The translations under genes and the position numbers were made by a program. Positions 1 through 6,753 of a stretch of 11,791 nucleotides of DNA are shown here, one piece after another; the first letter of the stretch is position 1, and each line of letters begins with the position of its first letter. The notes under the pieces are model-generated. The model did not search any database, was not told the DNA's origin, and saw only the letters and a list, made by a program, of their open reading frames with translations. Origin of the DNA: an uncultured Corynebacterium sp. (GTDB lineage Bacteria > Actinomycetota > Actinomycetes > Mycobacteriales > Mycobacteriaceae); contig NZ_CABTZR010000068.1 of NCBI RefSeq assembly GCF_902489365.1, positions 1 through 11,791 on the forward strand, in the 5' to 3' direction.

Positions 1-11
1 AACTGCCGTTG

Positions 12-60
12 TTGCCAAAACTCTTGAACTCGCCTGCGGCGAGTTCAGGAACTTTGGCAG
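12..60. repeat. Long inverted repeat upstream of the MFS gene
   Basis: Two 23-base arms (12-34 and 38-60) face each other across a three-base loop, TGC. The inner ten pairs run without a break (the core is GAACTCGCC against GGCGAGTTC), the outer seven pairs TGCCAAA/TTTGGCA also match, and the interior holds two adjacent mismatches plus a G-T wobble. No run of T follows on either strand, so it is not a textbook intrinsic terminator. It may end transcription of a gene lying left of the window, or act as an operator or RNA structure near the MFS promoter. The pairing is read directly; the role is inferred. Confidence 0.6.
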
Positions 61-121
61 ATAGGCGCCTTCCGTGCGCCACCTTCACTCCAAGTACCCA
101 CCTGACTGTGACTCAGCACAC

Positions 122-135
122 TAGGCTGTAGTGCA
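122..135 (+). promoter_or_regulatory. Promoter of the MFS gene, predicted leaderless
   Basis: The hexamer TAGGCT (122-127) fits the corynebacterial -10 pattern TANNNT and ends seven bases before the ATG at 135. Transcription would begin at or beside the A of the ATG. No Shine-Dalgarno-like purine run is present between the hexamer and the ATG. No convincing -35 box is visible, which is common in this genus. Confidence 0.5.
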
Positions 136-1301
136 TGGTTTCTCAGAACTGGTTTCGCGTAGCTCTAGGCATGTTCCTCGTCGCGTGCGGCGCCAATCTT
201 TTCGCCCCCATGGTCGTGGTCTACCAAGTCACCACCGACCTGGGGGTTCTGCAGACGACCTTCCTCTTTGGCATTTACGCCCTCGGCATCATGGTGGCAC
301 TTTTCATTGGCGGTCCTCTCTCGGATTCGCTAGGGCGCCGAGCCATTATGCGCCCAGCCGTCCTCACCACCACTGCTGGCTCGCTGGTCTTCCTTGGCGG
401 CGCAGGCGGCGCCTTCCTCCCCTTGCTCATCGGACGCCTGTGTGCCGGGGCTGCAGTGGGACTGGCCATGTCTTCTGGCGCCGCCTGGATTAAGGAGCTC
501 AGCACCCACCTCAGCGTTGGTGCGAAGCGTTCTTCCATTGCCCTGTCGGCCGGCTTCGCCTCCGCGCCTGGAGTCGCCGGCATCGCCGCGGAATTCCTCC
601 CCTGGCCCACCGTCCTTCCTTATCTATTACACATCGCACTTGCCCTCGTCGTGGTCCCACTCGTGTGGACGGTGCCCGAAAAGCGCACCGAACAGCCACA
701 GCCTCATTCACAATCACGGCGCCGTTCTTTAATCCCCACCAGTCTGCTTACTCCCCGCTATCTACCGGTCGTTGCCTACGCGCCGTGGGTCTTCGGCTCC
801 GCCACCACCGCCTTCGTCTTCCTCCCCTCGCAGCTCAGTGAGCACCTACGCCACCCCATTCTCATTGCTGGGCTCTGCGCGCTACTCACCATGGGAAGCG
901 GCGTGGTGATCCAACAGCTAGCGGGACGCATCCGCGTGACCGCGTTCCACGGCATGGTGCTGGCTGCGATAGGTATGGTGCTGTGTCTCACCGTCGTAGC
1001 GGCGGCACACCACGGCTGGGCAGTATTCCTCCTCCCCCTCGCGGCCATCATCATGGGCAGCTCCTATGGAATTGGCATGCTCAGCGGGCTCGCGGAAACG
1101 CAAGCCATCGCCCACCCGGCGGAACTCGGCGCAGCAACGGGGGTGTTTTATTCGCTCACCTATCTGGGATTTTTTGCACCCTTCATCCTCTCGCTTTTAG
1201 GCCCCGTCACGGGCTATTCCACCGCCTTCATCATTGGGCTCGCCCTCGCGGCGCTGACTGCCGCGGCGCTATATCTCCGAATCAGGGGTAACCGGGGTTA
1301 G
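135..1301 (+). CDS. Major facilitator superfamily transporter, probable proton-driven exporter
   Basis: The 388-residue protein is hydrophobic throughout, in line with the usual 12-helix MFS fold. The signature loop between helices 2 and 3 is present as GGPLSDSLGRR (residues 59-69). A conserved arginine follows in LIGRLCAG (R101). A glycine/proline-rich stretch near residues 137-156 (GFASAPGVAG) resembles the motif C found in drug antiporters. A hydrophilic linker rich in Q, S and R at about 182-198 separates the two six-helix halves. These points suggest export of a small molecule, but the substrate cannot be read from sequence. The ATG at 135 is chosen because the -10 hexamer lies seven bases upstream and the first helix begins right after it. 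A GTG four bases earlier is in another frame. The gene has its own promoter and is followed by a separate gcvP promoter, so a link with glycine cleavage is not supported. Confidence 0.85.
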   Translation: MVSQNWFRVALGMFLVACGANLFAPMVVVYQVTTDLGVLQTTFLFGIYALGIMVALFIGGPLSDSLGRRAIMRPAVLTTTAGSLVFLGGAGGAFLPLLIGRLCAGAAVGLAMSSGAAWIKELSTHLSVGAKRSSIALSAGFASAPGVAGIAAEFLPWPTVLPYLLHIALALVVVPLVWTVPEKRTEQPQPHSQSRRRSLIPTSLLTPRYLPVVAYAPWVFGSATTAFVFLPSQLSEHLRHPILIAGLCALLTMGSGVVIQQLAGRIRVTAFHGMVLAAIGMVLCLTVVAAAHHGWAVFLLPLAAIIMGSSYGIGMLSGLAETQAIAHPAELGAATGVFYSLTYLGFFAPFILSLLGPVTGYSTAFIIGLALAALTAAALYLRIRGNRG

Positions 1302-1318
1302 TGTCATGGCATACGCCT

Positions 1319-1374
1319 TATACTTGTGGGCAGTTTAGGTCACAAAAACTATTGCCACGAAGGAGATTCACCAT
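1319..1374 (+). promoter_or_regulatory. gcvP promoter, short leader with stem-loop, and ribosome binding site
   Basis: TATACT (1319-1324) is a good -10 match and would place the transcript start near 1331, giving a leader of about 44 nt. The leader can fold as GGC-AGTTT (1329-1336) against AAACT (1346-1350) and GCC (1354-1356), with ATT bulged out; the AGTTT-N9-AAACT core could instead be a protein-binding dyad. AAGGAG (1360-1365) lies nine bases before the ATG. The 73-bp gap after the MFS stop is too short for a glycine riboswitch. The -10 and ribosome site are read directly; the fold is a possibility only. Confidence 0.45.
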
Positions 1375-4242
1375 ATGGATTTCATCTCTCGTCACCTCGG
1401 TCCGGATGCAGCCGAGCGTGAGACGATGCTCAAGGCTGTGGGCTATGACAGCGTGGACGCGCTCGTCGATGCTGCCCTGCCGACCTCCATCCGCGCCACC
1501 GAGGCGCTCAACCTTCCGGAGGCTTTGAGCGAAGATGACGCGCAGGCGAAGCTGCGCGAGTACGCCTCCCAGAACGTCGTGCTGAAGTCCTTCTATGGCC
1601 AGGGCTACTCCGATACCCTCACCCCGGCGGTCATTCGCCGTGGCCTGCTGGAGGATGCCGGGTGGTACACCGCCTACACGCCCTACCAGCCGGAGATCTC
1701 GCAGGGTCGTCTCGAGGCACTGCTGAACTTCCAGACCATGATCGAGTCCCTGACCGGCCTTCCCATCGCCAACGCCTCGCTTCTCGACGAAGCCTCTGCC
1801 ACCGCCGAAGCCGTCGGCCTGATGGCCCGCGCAGTGAAGAAGGGCCGCCGTGTGCTGTTGGATTCGCGCCTGCATCCGCAGGTCCTGGCCGTGGCCGCTG
1901 AGCGCGCCCGCGCCATCGAGCTGGAGGTCGAGATTGCTGATGTTCGCGATGGCATCGTCGGCGAAGATCTCGTCGGCGCCGTCCTGGCCTACACCGGCAC
2001 CGAGGGCGATATCGTCGACCCGCGCGCTGCGATCGAGGAGCTGCACACCCGCGGCGCCCTGGCTGCTGTCGTAACCGACCCGCTGTCGCTGCTCCTTCTG
2101 GAAGCACCGGGTTCGATGGGCGCAGACGTCGTCCTCGGCTCCTCGCAGCGCTTCGGTGTCCCGCTCTTCTTCGGTGGCCCGCACGCGGCCTTCATGTCCG
2201 TCACGGATAAGCTCAAGCGCCAGCTTCCGGGCCGCATCGTGGGCGTGTCCAAGGACGCCGCTGGCCGCCCCGCTTATCGTCTGGCGCTGCAAACCCGCGA
2301 GCAGCACATCCGCCGCGAGCGCGCCACCTCCAATATCTGTACTGCCCAGGCCCTCCTGGCCAATGTGGCCTCCATGTATGCTGTCTACCACGGCCCAAAG
2401 GGGCTGAAGGAGATTGCGCAGCGCGTGCATGACCGCGCATCCGCTTTCGCTGCGGCAGTCACCGGCGCGGGTAAGGAGATTGTCTCCCGTGACTTCTTCG
2501 ACACCGTGACGGTCACCGGCGTGGATGCCGCCACCATCAAGGCCCAGCTGCAGGAGCAGGGCTACCTGGTGCGCGCCATCGGCTCCGACAAGGTCTCGGT
2601 CTCCTTCGGCGAGTCCGCCACCCTTGAGGACGTCAACATCCTCGCCGGCGCCTTCGGCTCCGCTGCGTCCGAGCCAGCCTCGTCTGGCTCCGCCGCCTCC
2701 TTCGAGATTCCGTCCTCCGTCCAGCGCTCCGAGGAGCCGCTGCAGCACGAGATCTTCAACTCCCTCCACTCCGAGACCCAGATGCTGCGCTACCTGCGCA
2801 CCTTGGCAGACAAGGATTTGGCGCTCGACCGCACGATGATCCCGCTGGGCTCATGCACGATGAAGCTCAACCCCACCTCCGCCATGGAACCCATCTCCTG
2901 GCCGGAGTTCGCGGGCATCCACCCCTTCGCGCCAGAGGAGACCACCGCTGGTTGGCGCGCGCTGATCGACGAACTCGAGTCCTGGCTCGCCGAAATCACC
3001 GGCTACGCCCAGGTTTCCATCCAGCCCAACGCCGGCTCCCAAGGCGAGCTGGCCGGCCTGCTGGCCATTCGCCGCTACCACGTGGCCAACGGCGATCACG
3101 GCCGCGATGTCATCCTCATTCCGGCCTCCGCGCACGGCACCAACGCCGCTTCGGCGACGCTGGCCAATCTGCGCGTCGTGGTGGTCAAAACCGCCGATGA
3201 TGGCTCCATTGATGTCGCCGACCTCGACGCCAAGATTGAGCAGCACGGCGAACACATCGCCGGCATCATGATTACCTACCCCTCCACCCACGGCGTCTTC
3301 GACCCCGAGGTGCGCGAGGTCTGCGACAAGGTCCACGCAGCCGGCGGCCAGGTCTACATCGACGGCGCCAACATGAACGCGCTAGCCGGTTGGGCCCGCC
3401 CGGGTGCTTTTGGTGGCGATGTGTCCCACCTCAACCTGCACAAGACTTTCACCATCCCGCACGGCGGAGGTGGCCCGGGTGTGGGCCCGGTGGGCGTCGC
3501 CAAGCACTTGGTGCCCTTCCTGCCCACTGACGCCAACAATCCGGAGCTTGACCCGTCCCAGCCCTCGAAGGATGGCACCGGCGTGCCATCCACCGCATCG
3601 CGCTACGGCTCCGCCGGCGTGCTGCCCATTTCTTGGTCCTACCTGGCCATGATTGGTGCACAGGGGCTGACCGACGCTACGAGCCACGCCATCCTCGGCG
3701 CGAACTACCTGGCACAGAGCCTGAAGGATTCCTTCCCTGTTCTCTACACGGGCAATGCCGGCCTGGTGGCCCACGAATGCATCTTTGACCTGCGCGAGCT
3801 GACCGACGCCTCCGGCGTCACCGCCGCCGATGTGGCCAAGCGCCTCGTGGACTACGGCTTCCACGCGCCGACCCTGTCCTTCCCGGTGGCCGGCACCCTC
3901 ATGGTGGAGCCGACCGAGTCCGAGGATCTGGGTGAGCTGGACCGCTTCATCGAAGCCATGCGTTCCATCCGCGCTGAAATCCAAGAGATCATCGACGGCC
4001 AAGTGGCCTACGAAGACTCCGTCATCCACCATGCACCGTTCAACGCCGAATCCGTCGCCGCCGACGAGTGGAACTATGCCTTTAGCCGCCAGCAGGCCGC
4101 CTACCCGGTGACCTCCCTGCGCGCTAACAAGTACTTCCCGCCGGTACGCCGCATCGACGAGGCCTACGGTGACCGCAACCTGGTGTGCACCTGCCCGCCG
4201 CCAGAAGCTTTTGACTACTCCGACGACAACCAGGAGGTTTAA
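1375..4242 (+). CDS. gcvP: Glycine dehydrogenase (decarboxylating), P-protein of the glycine cleavage system
   Basis: GcvP uses pyridoxal phosphate to decarboxylate glycine and passes the aminomethyl group to the lipoyl arm of GcvH. The 955-residue length matches the single-chain P-protein (about 957 in E. coli), so both homologous halves are fused here. The N-terminus has the family opening FISRHLGP. The catalytic half contains PLGSCTMKLNP (from about residue 490) and the PLP-lysine motif LNLHKTF with K690, followed by the glycine-rich loop PHGGGGPG. A Ser/Ala/Glu-rich linker at about 428-442 joins the halves and contains a GSAAS-EPASS-GSAAS duplication. A strong AAGGAG nine bases upstream fixes the ATG start. 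It is the first gene of a P-T-H operon, unlike the T-H-P order of E. coli; gcvT begins three bases after its stop, with its ribosome site inside the gcvP end. Confidence 0.97.
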   Translation: MDFISRHLGPDAAERETMLKAVGYDSVDALVDAALPTSIRATEALNLPEALSEDDAQAKLREYASQNVVLKSFYGQGYSDTLTPAVIRRGLLEDAGWYTAYTPYQPEISQGRLEALLNFQTMIESLTGLPIANASLLDEASATAEAVGLMARAVKKGRRVLLDSRLHPQVLAVAAERARAIELEVEIADVRDGIVGEDLVGAVLAYTGTEGDIVDPRAAIEELHTRGALAAVVTDPLSLLLLEAPGSMGADVVLGSSQRFGVPLFFGGPHAAFMSVTDKLKRQLPGRIVGVSKDAAGRPAYRLALQTREQHIRRERATSNICTAQALLANVASMYAVYHGPKGLKEIAQRVHDRASAFAAAVTGAGKEIVSRDFFDTVTVTGVDAATIKAQLQEQGYLVRAIGSDKVSVSFGESATLEDVNILAGAFGSAASEPASSGSAASFEIPSSVQRSEEPLQHEIFNSLHSETQMLRYLRTLADKDLALDRTMIPLGSCTMKLNPTSAMEPISWPEFAGIHPFAPEETTAGWRALIDELESWLAEITGYAQVSIQPNAGSQGELAGLLAIRRYHVANGDHGRDVILIPASAHGTNAASATLANLRVVVVKTADDGSIDVADLDAKIEQHGEHIAGIMITYPSTHGVFDPEVREVCDKVHAAGGQVYIDGANMNALAGWARPGAFGGDVSHLNLHKTFTIPHGGGGPGVGPVGVAKHLVPFLPTDANNPELDPSQPSKDGTGVPSTASRYGSAGVLPISWSYLAMIGAQGLTDATSHAILGANYLAQSLKDSFPVLYTGNAGLVAHECIFDLRELTDASGVTAADVAKRLVDYGFHAPTLSFPVAGTLMVEPTESEDLGELDRFIEAMRSIRAEIQEIIDGQVAYEDSVIHHAPFNAESVAADEWNYAFSRQQAAYPVTSLRANKYFPPVRRIDEAYGDRNLVCTCPPPEAFDYSDDNQEV

Positions 4243-4245
4243 TCA

Positions 4246-5358
4246 ATGACTGACTACCTGCACTCCCCGCTGCATACTGAGCACGAGAAACTCGGCGCTA
4301 CCTTCACGCCCTTCGGACCGTGGGAGATGCCGCTGAAGTATGACAACGAGCTTGAGGAGCACCGCGCGGTACGTAATGCCGCTGGCCTCTTCGACCTCTC
4401 CCACATGGGTGAAATCTGGGTCAACGGCCCGGACGCCGCCGATTTCCTCTCCTACTGCTTCATCTCCAACCTTGCCACCCTTAAGGAGGGCAAGGCGAAG
4501 TACTCGATGATCTGCGCGGAGGATGGCGGCATCATCGATGACCTCATCACCTACCGCTTGGAGGAAACTAAGTTCCTCGTCGTGCCCAATGCCGGCAACG
4601 CCGATACCGTGTGGGAGGCGCTCAACGAGCGCGCCGAGAGCTTCGACGTGGATCTCAAGAACGAGTCCCGCGACGTAGCCATGATTGCTGTCCAAGGCCC
4701 GAAGGCGCTGGAGATCCTCGTCCCGCTGGTTGAGGACACCAAGCAGCAGGCAGTAGTGGACCTGCCCTACTACGCCGCGATGACCGGCAAGGTGGCCCGC
4801 AAGTACGCGTTTATCTGCCGTACCGGCTACACCGGTGAGGATGGTTTCGAGCTCATCGTCTACAACTCCGATGCCCCGGAGCTGTGGGAAGAGCTGCTCA
4901 AGGCCGGCGAGGAATACGGCATTAAGCCCTGCGGCCTGGCAGCGCGCGACTCCCTGCGCTTGGAGGCCGGCATGCCGCTCTACGGCAACGAGCTCACCCG
5001 CGACATCACCCCGGTAGAAGCCGGGATGTCCCGCGCCTTTGCCAAGAAGGAGCAGAACTTCGTGGGCGCTGAGGTGCTGCGCCAGCGCGCTGAGGAGGGC
5101 CCGCAGGCCGTTATCACCGGACTTGTCTCCTCCCAGCGCCGCGCCGCCCGTGCGGGAGCGGAGGTCTTCGTTGGTGAGAACAAGGTGGGCACGGTGACGT
5201 CCGGTCAGCCCTCCCCCACCCTGGGGCACCCAGTGGCACTCGCGCTCATCGATACCGCCGCTGGACTCCAGCCAGGTGCGGCCGTCGAGGTAGACATCCG
5301 CGGCAAGCGCTACCCCTTCGAAGTCTCCGCGCTGCCCTTCTACAAGCGCGATAAGTAA
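4246..5358 (+). CDS. gcvT: Aminomethyltransferase, T-protein of the glycine cleavage system
   Basis: GcvT takes the aminomethyl group from lipoylated GcvH, releases ammonia and transfers the one-carbon unit to tetrahydrofolate, giving methylene-THF. At 370 residues it has the usual size. The N-terminal folate-binding domain shows FDLSHMGE (49-56) and GGIIDDLITYR (94-104), whose aspartates D98/D99 include the expected catalytic residue. Further on it has GYTGEDGFE and the conserved stretch CGLAARDSLRLEAGMPLYG, then the C-terminal barrel domain ending GKRYPFEV. The start is clear: AGGAGG at 4232-4237 lies eight bases before the ATG and only three bases separate it from the gcvP stop, so the two are almost certainly translated from one mRNA and may be translationally coupled. 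Nothing is missing from the expected motifs. Confidence 0.96.
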   Translation: MTDYLHSPLHTEHEKLGATFTPFGPWEMPLKYDNELEEHRAVRNAAGLFDLSHMGEIWVNGPDAADFLSYCFISNLATLKEGKAKYSMICAEDGGIIDDLITYRLEETKFLVVPNAGNADTVWEALNERAESFDVDLKNESRDVAMIAVQGPKALEILVPLVEDTKQQAVVDLPYYAAMTGKVARKYAFICRTGYTGEDGFELIVYNSDAPELWEELLKAGEEYGIKPCGLAARDSLRLEAGMPLYGNELTRDITPVEAGMSRAFAKKEQNFVGAEVLRQRAEEGPQAVITGLVSSQRRAARAGAEVFVGENKVGTVTSGQPSPTLGHPVALALIDTAAGLQPGAAVEVDIRGKRYPFEVSALPFYKRDK

Positions 5359-5400
5359 ACTCCACTACTGAAGTCAACTACCGAAAGGACACCACTTCTC

Positions 5401-5793
5401 ATGGCTAACCTTCCTTCCGATTTCTCCTACTCCGAGGACCACGAGTGGATCAACGCCACCGCTGATTCCGTCGTTGGTTCTACCGTCCGTATCGGCATCA
5501 CCTCCGTGGCCGCTGACCGCCTGGGTGAGGTCGTCTTCGCTGAGCTTCCGGCCGTGGGCGATACCGTCGAGCATGGCGAGACCTGCGGCGAGGTCGAGTC
5601 CACCAAGTCCGTGTCTGACCTCTACTCCCCGGTCACCGGCACCGTGACCGCCGTCAACGAGGGCGTGCACGATGACTACGCAGTCATCAATAACGATCCC
5701 TTCGGTGAGGGCTGGCTCTTCGAGGTCGAGGTCACCGAGGTCGGCGATCTGATGACCGCCGAAGAGTACGCCTCCGCCAACGGCGTGGCCTAA
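5401..5793 (+). CDS. gcvH: Lipoyl carrier H-protein of the glycine cleavage system
   Basis: GcvH is the mobile lipoyl carrier that shuttles the aminomethyl intermediate between GcvP, GcvT and dihydrolipoamide dehydrogenase. At 130 residues it matches the family. The N-terminus carries the typical SEDHEWI (11-17), and the lipoylation motif GEVESTKSVSD places the modified lysine at K69, followed by LYSPVTG. It follows gcvT after 42 bases with its own site GAAAGGA (5383-5389), eleven bases before the ATG. No promoter is obvious in the short gap, so it is probably the last gene of the gcvPTH transcript. The enzymes that lipoylate it, LipB and LipA, are encoded directly downstream. The fourth component, dihydrolipoamide dehydrogenase, is not in the window. 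Confidence 0.97.
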   Translation: MANLPSDFSYSEDHEWINATADSVVGSTVRIGITSVAADRLGEVVFAELPAVGDTVEHGETCGEVESTKSVSDLYSPVTGTVTAVNEGVHDDYAVINNDPFGEGWLFEVEVTEVGDLMTAEEYASANGVA

Positions 5794-5814
5794 ATCTGCG
5801 CTTGAGCAGCGCGC

Positions 5815-5837
5815 ATTCAGCCCCTGTCTGGCTGAAT
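5815..5837. repeat. Perfect inverted repeat between gcvH and lipB
   Basis: ATTCAGCC (5815-5822) and GGCTGAAT (5830-5837) are perfect complements around a seven-base loop. The following bases are CTTCGCGGGG, with no real T tract, so it would be at best a weak terminator for the gcv operon. It covers the place where the -35 region of the lipB promoter should lie (about 5827-5832), so an operator is an equal possibility. Confidence 0.5.
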
Positions 5838-5849
5838 CTTCGCGGGGAC

Positions 5850-5864
5850 TAGCATGGGTATCCA
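5850..5864 (+). promoter_or_regulatory. lipB promoter, predicted leaderless
   Basis: TAGCAT (5850-5855) matches TANNNT and ends eight bases before the lipB ATG at 5864, so the mRNA would begin within a base or two of the start codon. No Shine-Dalgarno sequence occurs at a usable distance; the nearest purine run, GGGG around 5843, is too far upstream. Confidence 0.5.
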
Positions 5865-6670
5865 TGACTGCTCCCCGCGAACCTTTCTTTCCCGCTGATC
5901 GCTCCATCCGCGCGTCCGATGAGCCACTGGAGATCCGCCGCTTGGGCCGCATGGGCTACCAAGAGGCCTGGGATCTGCAGGCTGAGCTCGCGGCAGCGCG
6001 GGCGGCAGGCACGCAAGGTGATGTCATCCTCGTGGTGGAGCACCCCAACGTCTACACCGCCGGTAAGCGCACGCAGCCGGAGGATATGCCCGATAATGGC
6101 CTACCGGTCATTGATGTTGACCGCGGCGGGCGCATCACCTGGCACGGCGAGGGCCAGCTGGTGGTCTACCCCATTATTAAGCTGGCGGAGCCGGTTGACG
6201 TCGTTGATTACGTCCGCCGCCTCGAGGAAGCCATCATCCAAGCCGTGCGCCAACTGGGAGTGACCACTGCCGGGCGCATCGATGGCCGCTCTGGCGTATG
6301 GGTCCCCTCCACCACCCGCGCCGCCGATCCGGCCGCCCCGAAGCGCGACCGCAAACTAGGCGCCTTGGGCATCCGCGTTACCCGCGGCGTGACCATGCAC
6401 GGCCTCGCCCTCAATTGCACCAATACCTTGGAGTACTACGAGCACATCGTAGCCTGCGGCATCGACGATGCGGATGTGTCTACGCTGTCACTTGAGCTGG
6501 GCCGTCCGGTGACCATGGAGGAGGCGGAAGCGCCGCTTCTCGACGCACTCCTCAAAGCCCTCTCAGGCGAACTAACGGTGGCCGACCACACCTTTGCCTC
6601 GGCCCCTGATCCCATCAAAGTGGCCAACGAGAAGGCCCGCCAGGCCCGCAAAGCCGCGCAAGAAAAATAG
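5864..6670 (+). CDS. lipB: Octanoyl-[acyl carrier protein]:protein N-octanoyltransferase
   Basis: LipB moves octanoate from acyl carrier protein to the lipoyl lysine of GcvH and the 2-oxoacid dehydrogenases, the first step of de novo lipoylation in the cytoplasm. The 268-residue protein shows VVEHPNVYTAGKR (57-69), GGRITWHGEGQLVVYPI (88-104), RSGVWV, RKLGALGIRV and MHGLALNC. The catalytic pair known from mycobacterial LipB corresponds to K164 (in RKLGALG) and C198 (in IVACGI). Two positions differ from the usual consensus: HGEG in place of HGPG, and Ala rather than Pro before the catalytic Cys. About 15 residues (PSTTRAADPAAPKRD) are inserted before the catalytic lysine, and the C-terminus ends in a K/A-rich tail. 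The ATG is set by the -10 hexamer eight bases upstream. It stands between its substrate gene gcvH and its pathway partner lipA. Confidence 0.95.
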   Translation: MTAPREPFFPADRSIRASDEPLEIRRLGRMGYQEAWDLQAELAAARAAGTQGDVILVVEHPNVYTAGKRTQPEDMPDNGLPVIDVDRGGRITWHGEGQLVVYPIIKLAEPVDVVDYVRRLEEAIIQAVRQLGVTTAGRIDGRSGVWVPSTTRAADPAAPKRDRKLGALGIRVTRGVTMHGLALNCTNTLEYYEHIVACGIDDADVSTLSLELGRPVTMEEAEAPLLDALLKALSGELTVADHTFASAPDPIKVANEKARQARKAAQEK

Positions 6671-6738
6671 CGGTTACCCTCGGTGGAATAAAGCCGCCAC
6701 GCGCAGGGCTTGTATTAGGAAGAGCTAGTTTAAACACG

Positions 6739-6753
6739 TAAAGTGAGGTTTCG
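6739..6753 (+). promoter_or_regulatory. lipA promoter, leaderless or very short leader
   Basis: TAAAGT (6739-6744) ends eight bases before the GTG at 6753, as for the other leaderless candidates here. A second reading is possible: TAGTTT (6726-6731) as the -10 would start the RNA near 6738 and leave GTGAGG (6743-6748) as a closely spaced ribosome site. The sequence alone does not decide between them. Confidence 0.4.

Noticed and set aside
1302..1374. Glycine riboswitch before gcvP
   Set aside because: Only 73 bases lie between the genes, too few for even one usual glycine aptamer with its expression platform, and no aptamer pattern was seen.
1318..2769. 483-codon minus-strand open frame opposite gcvP, and similar long frames opposite gcvT (4243-5229) and glnA (9509-10726)
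   Set aside because: They mirror strongly supported genes, have low-complexity translations without family motifs and no start signals. High-GC codon bias produces such antisense frames.
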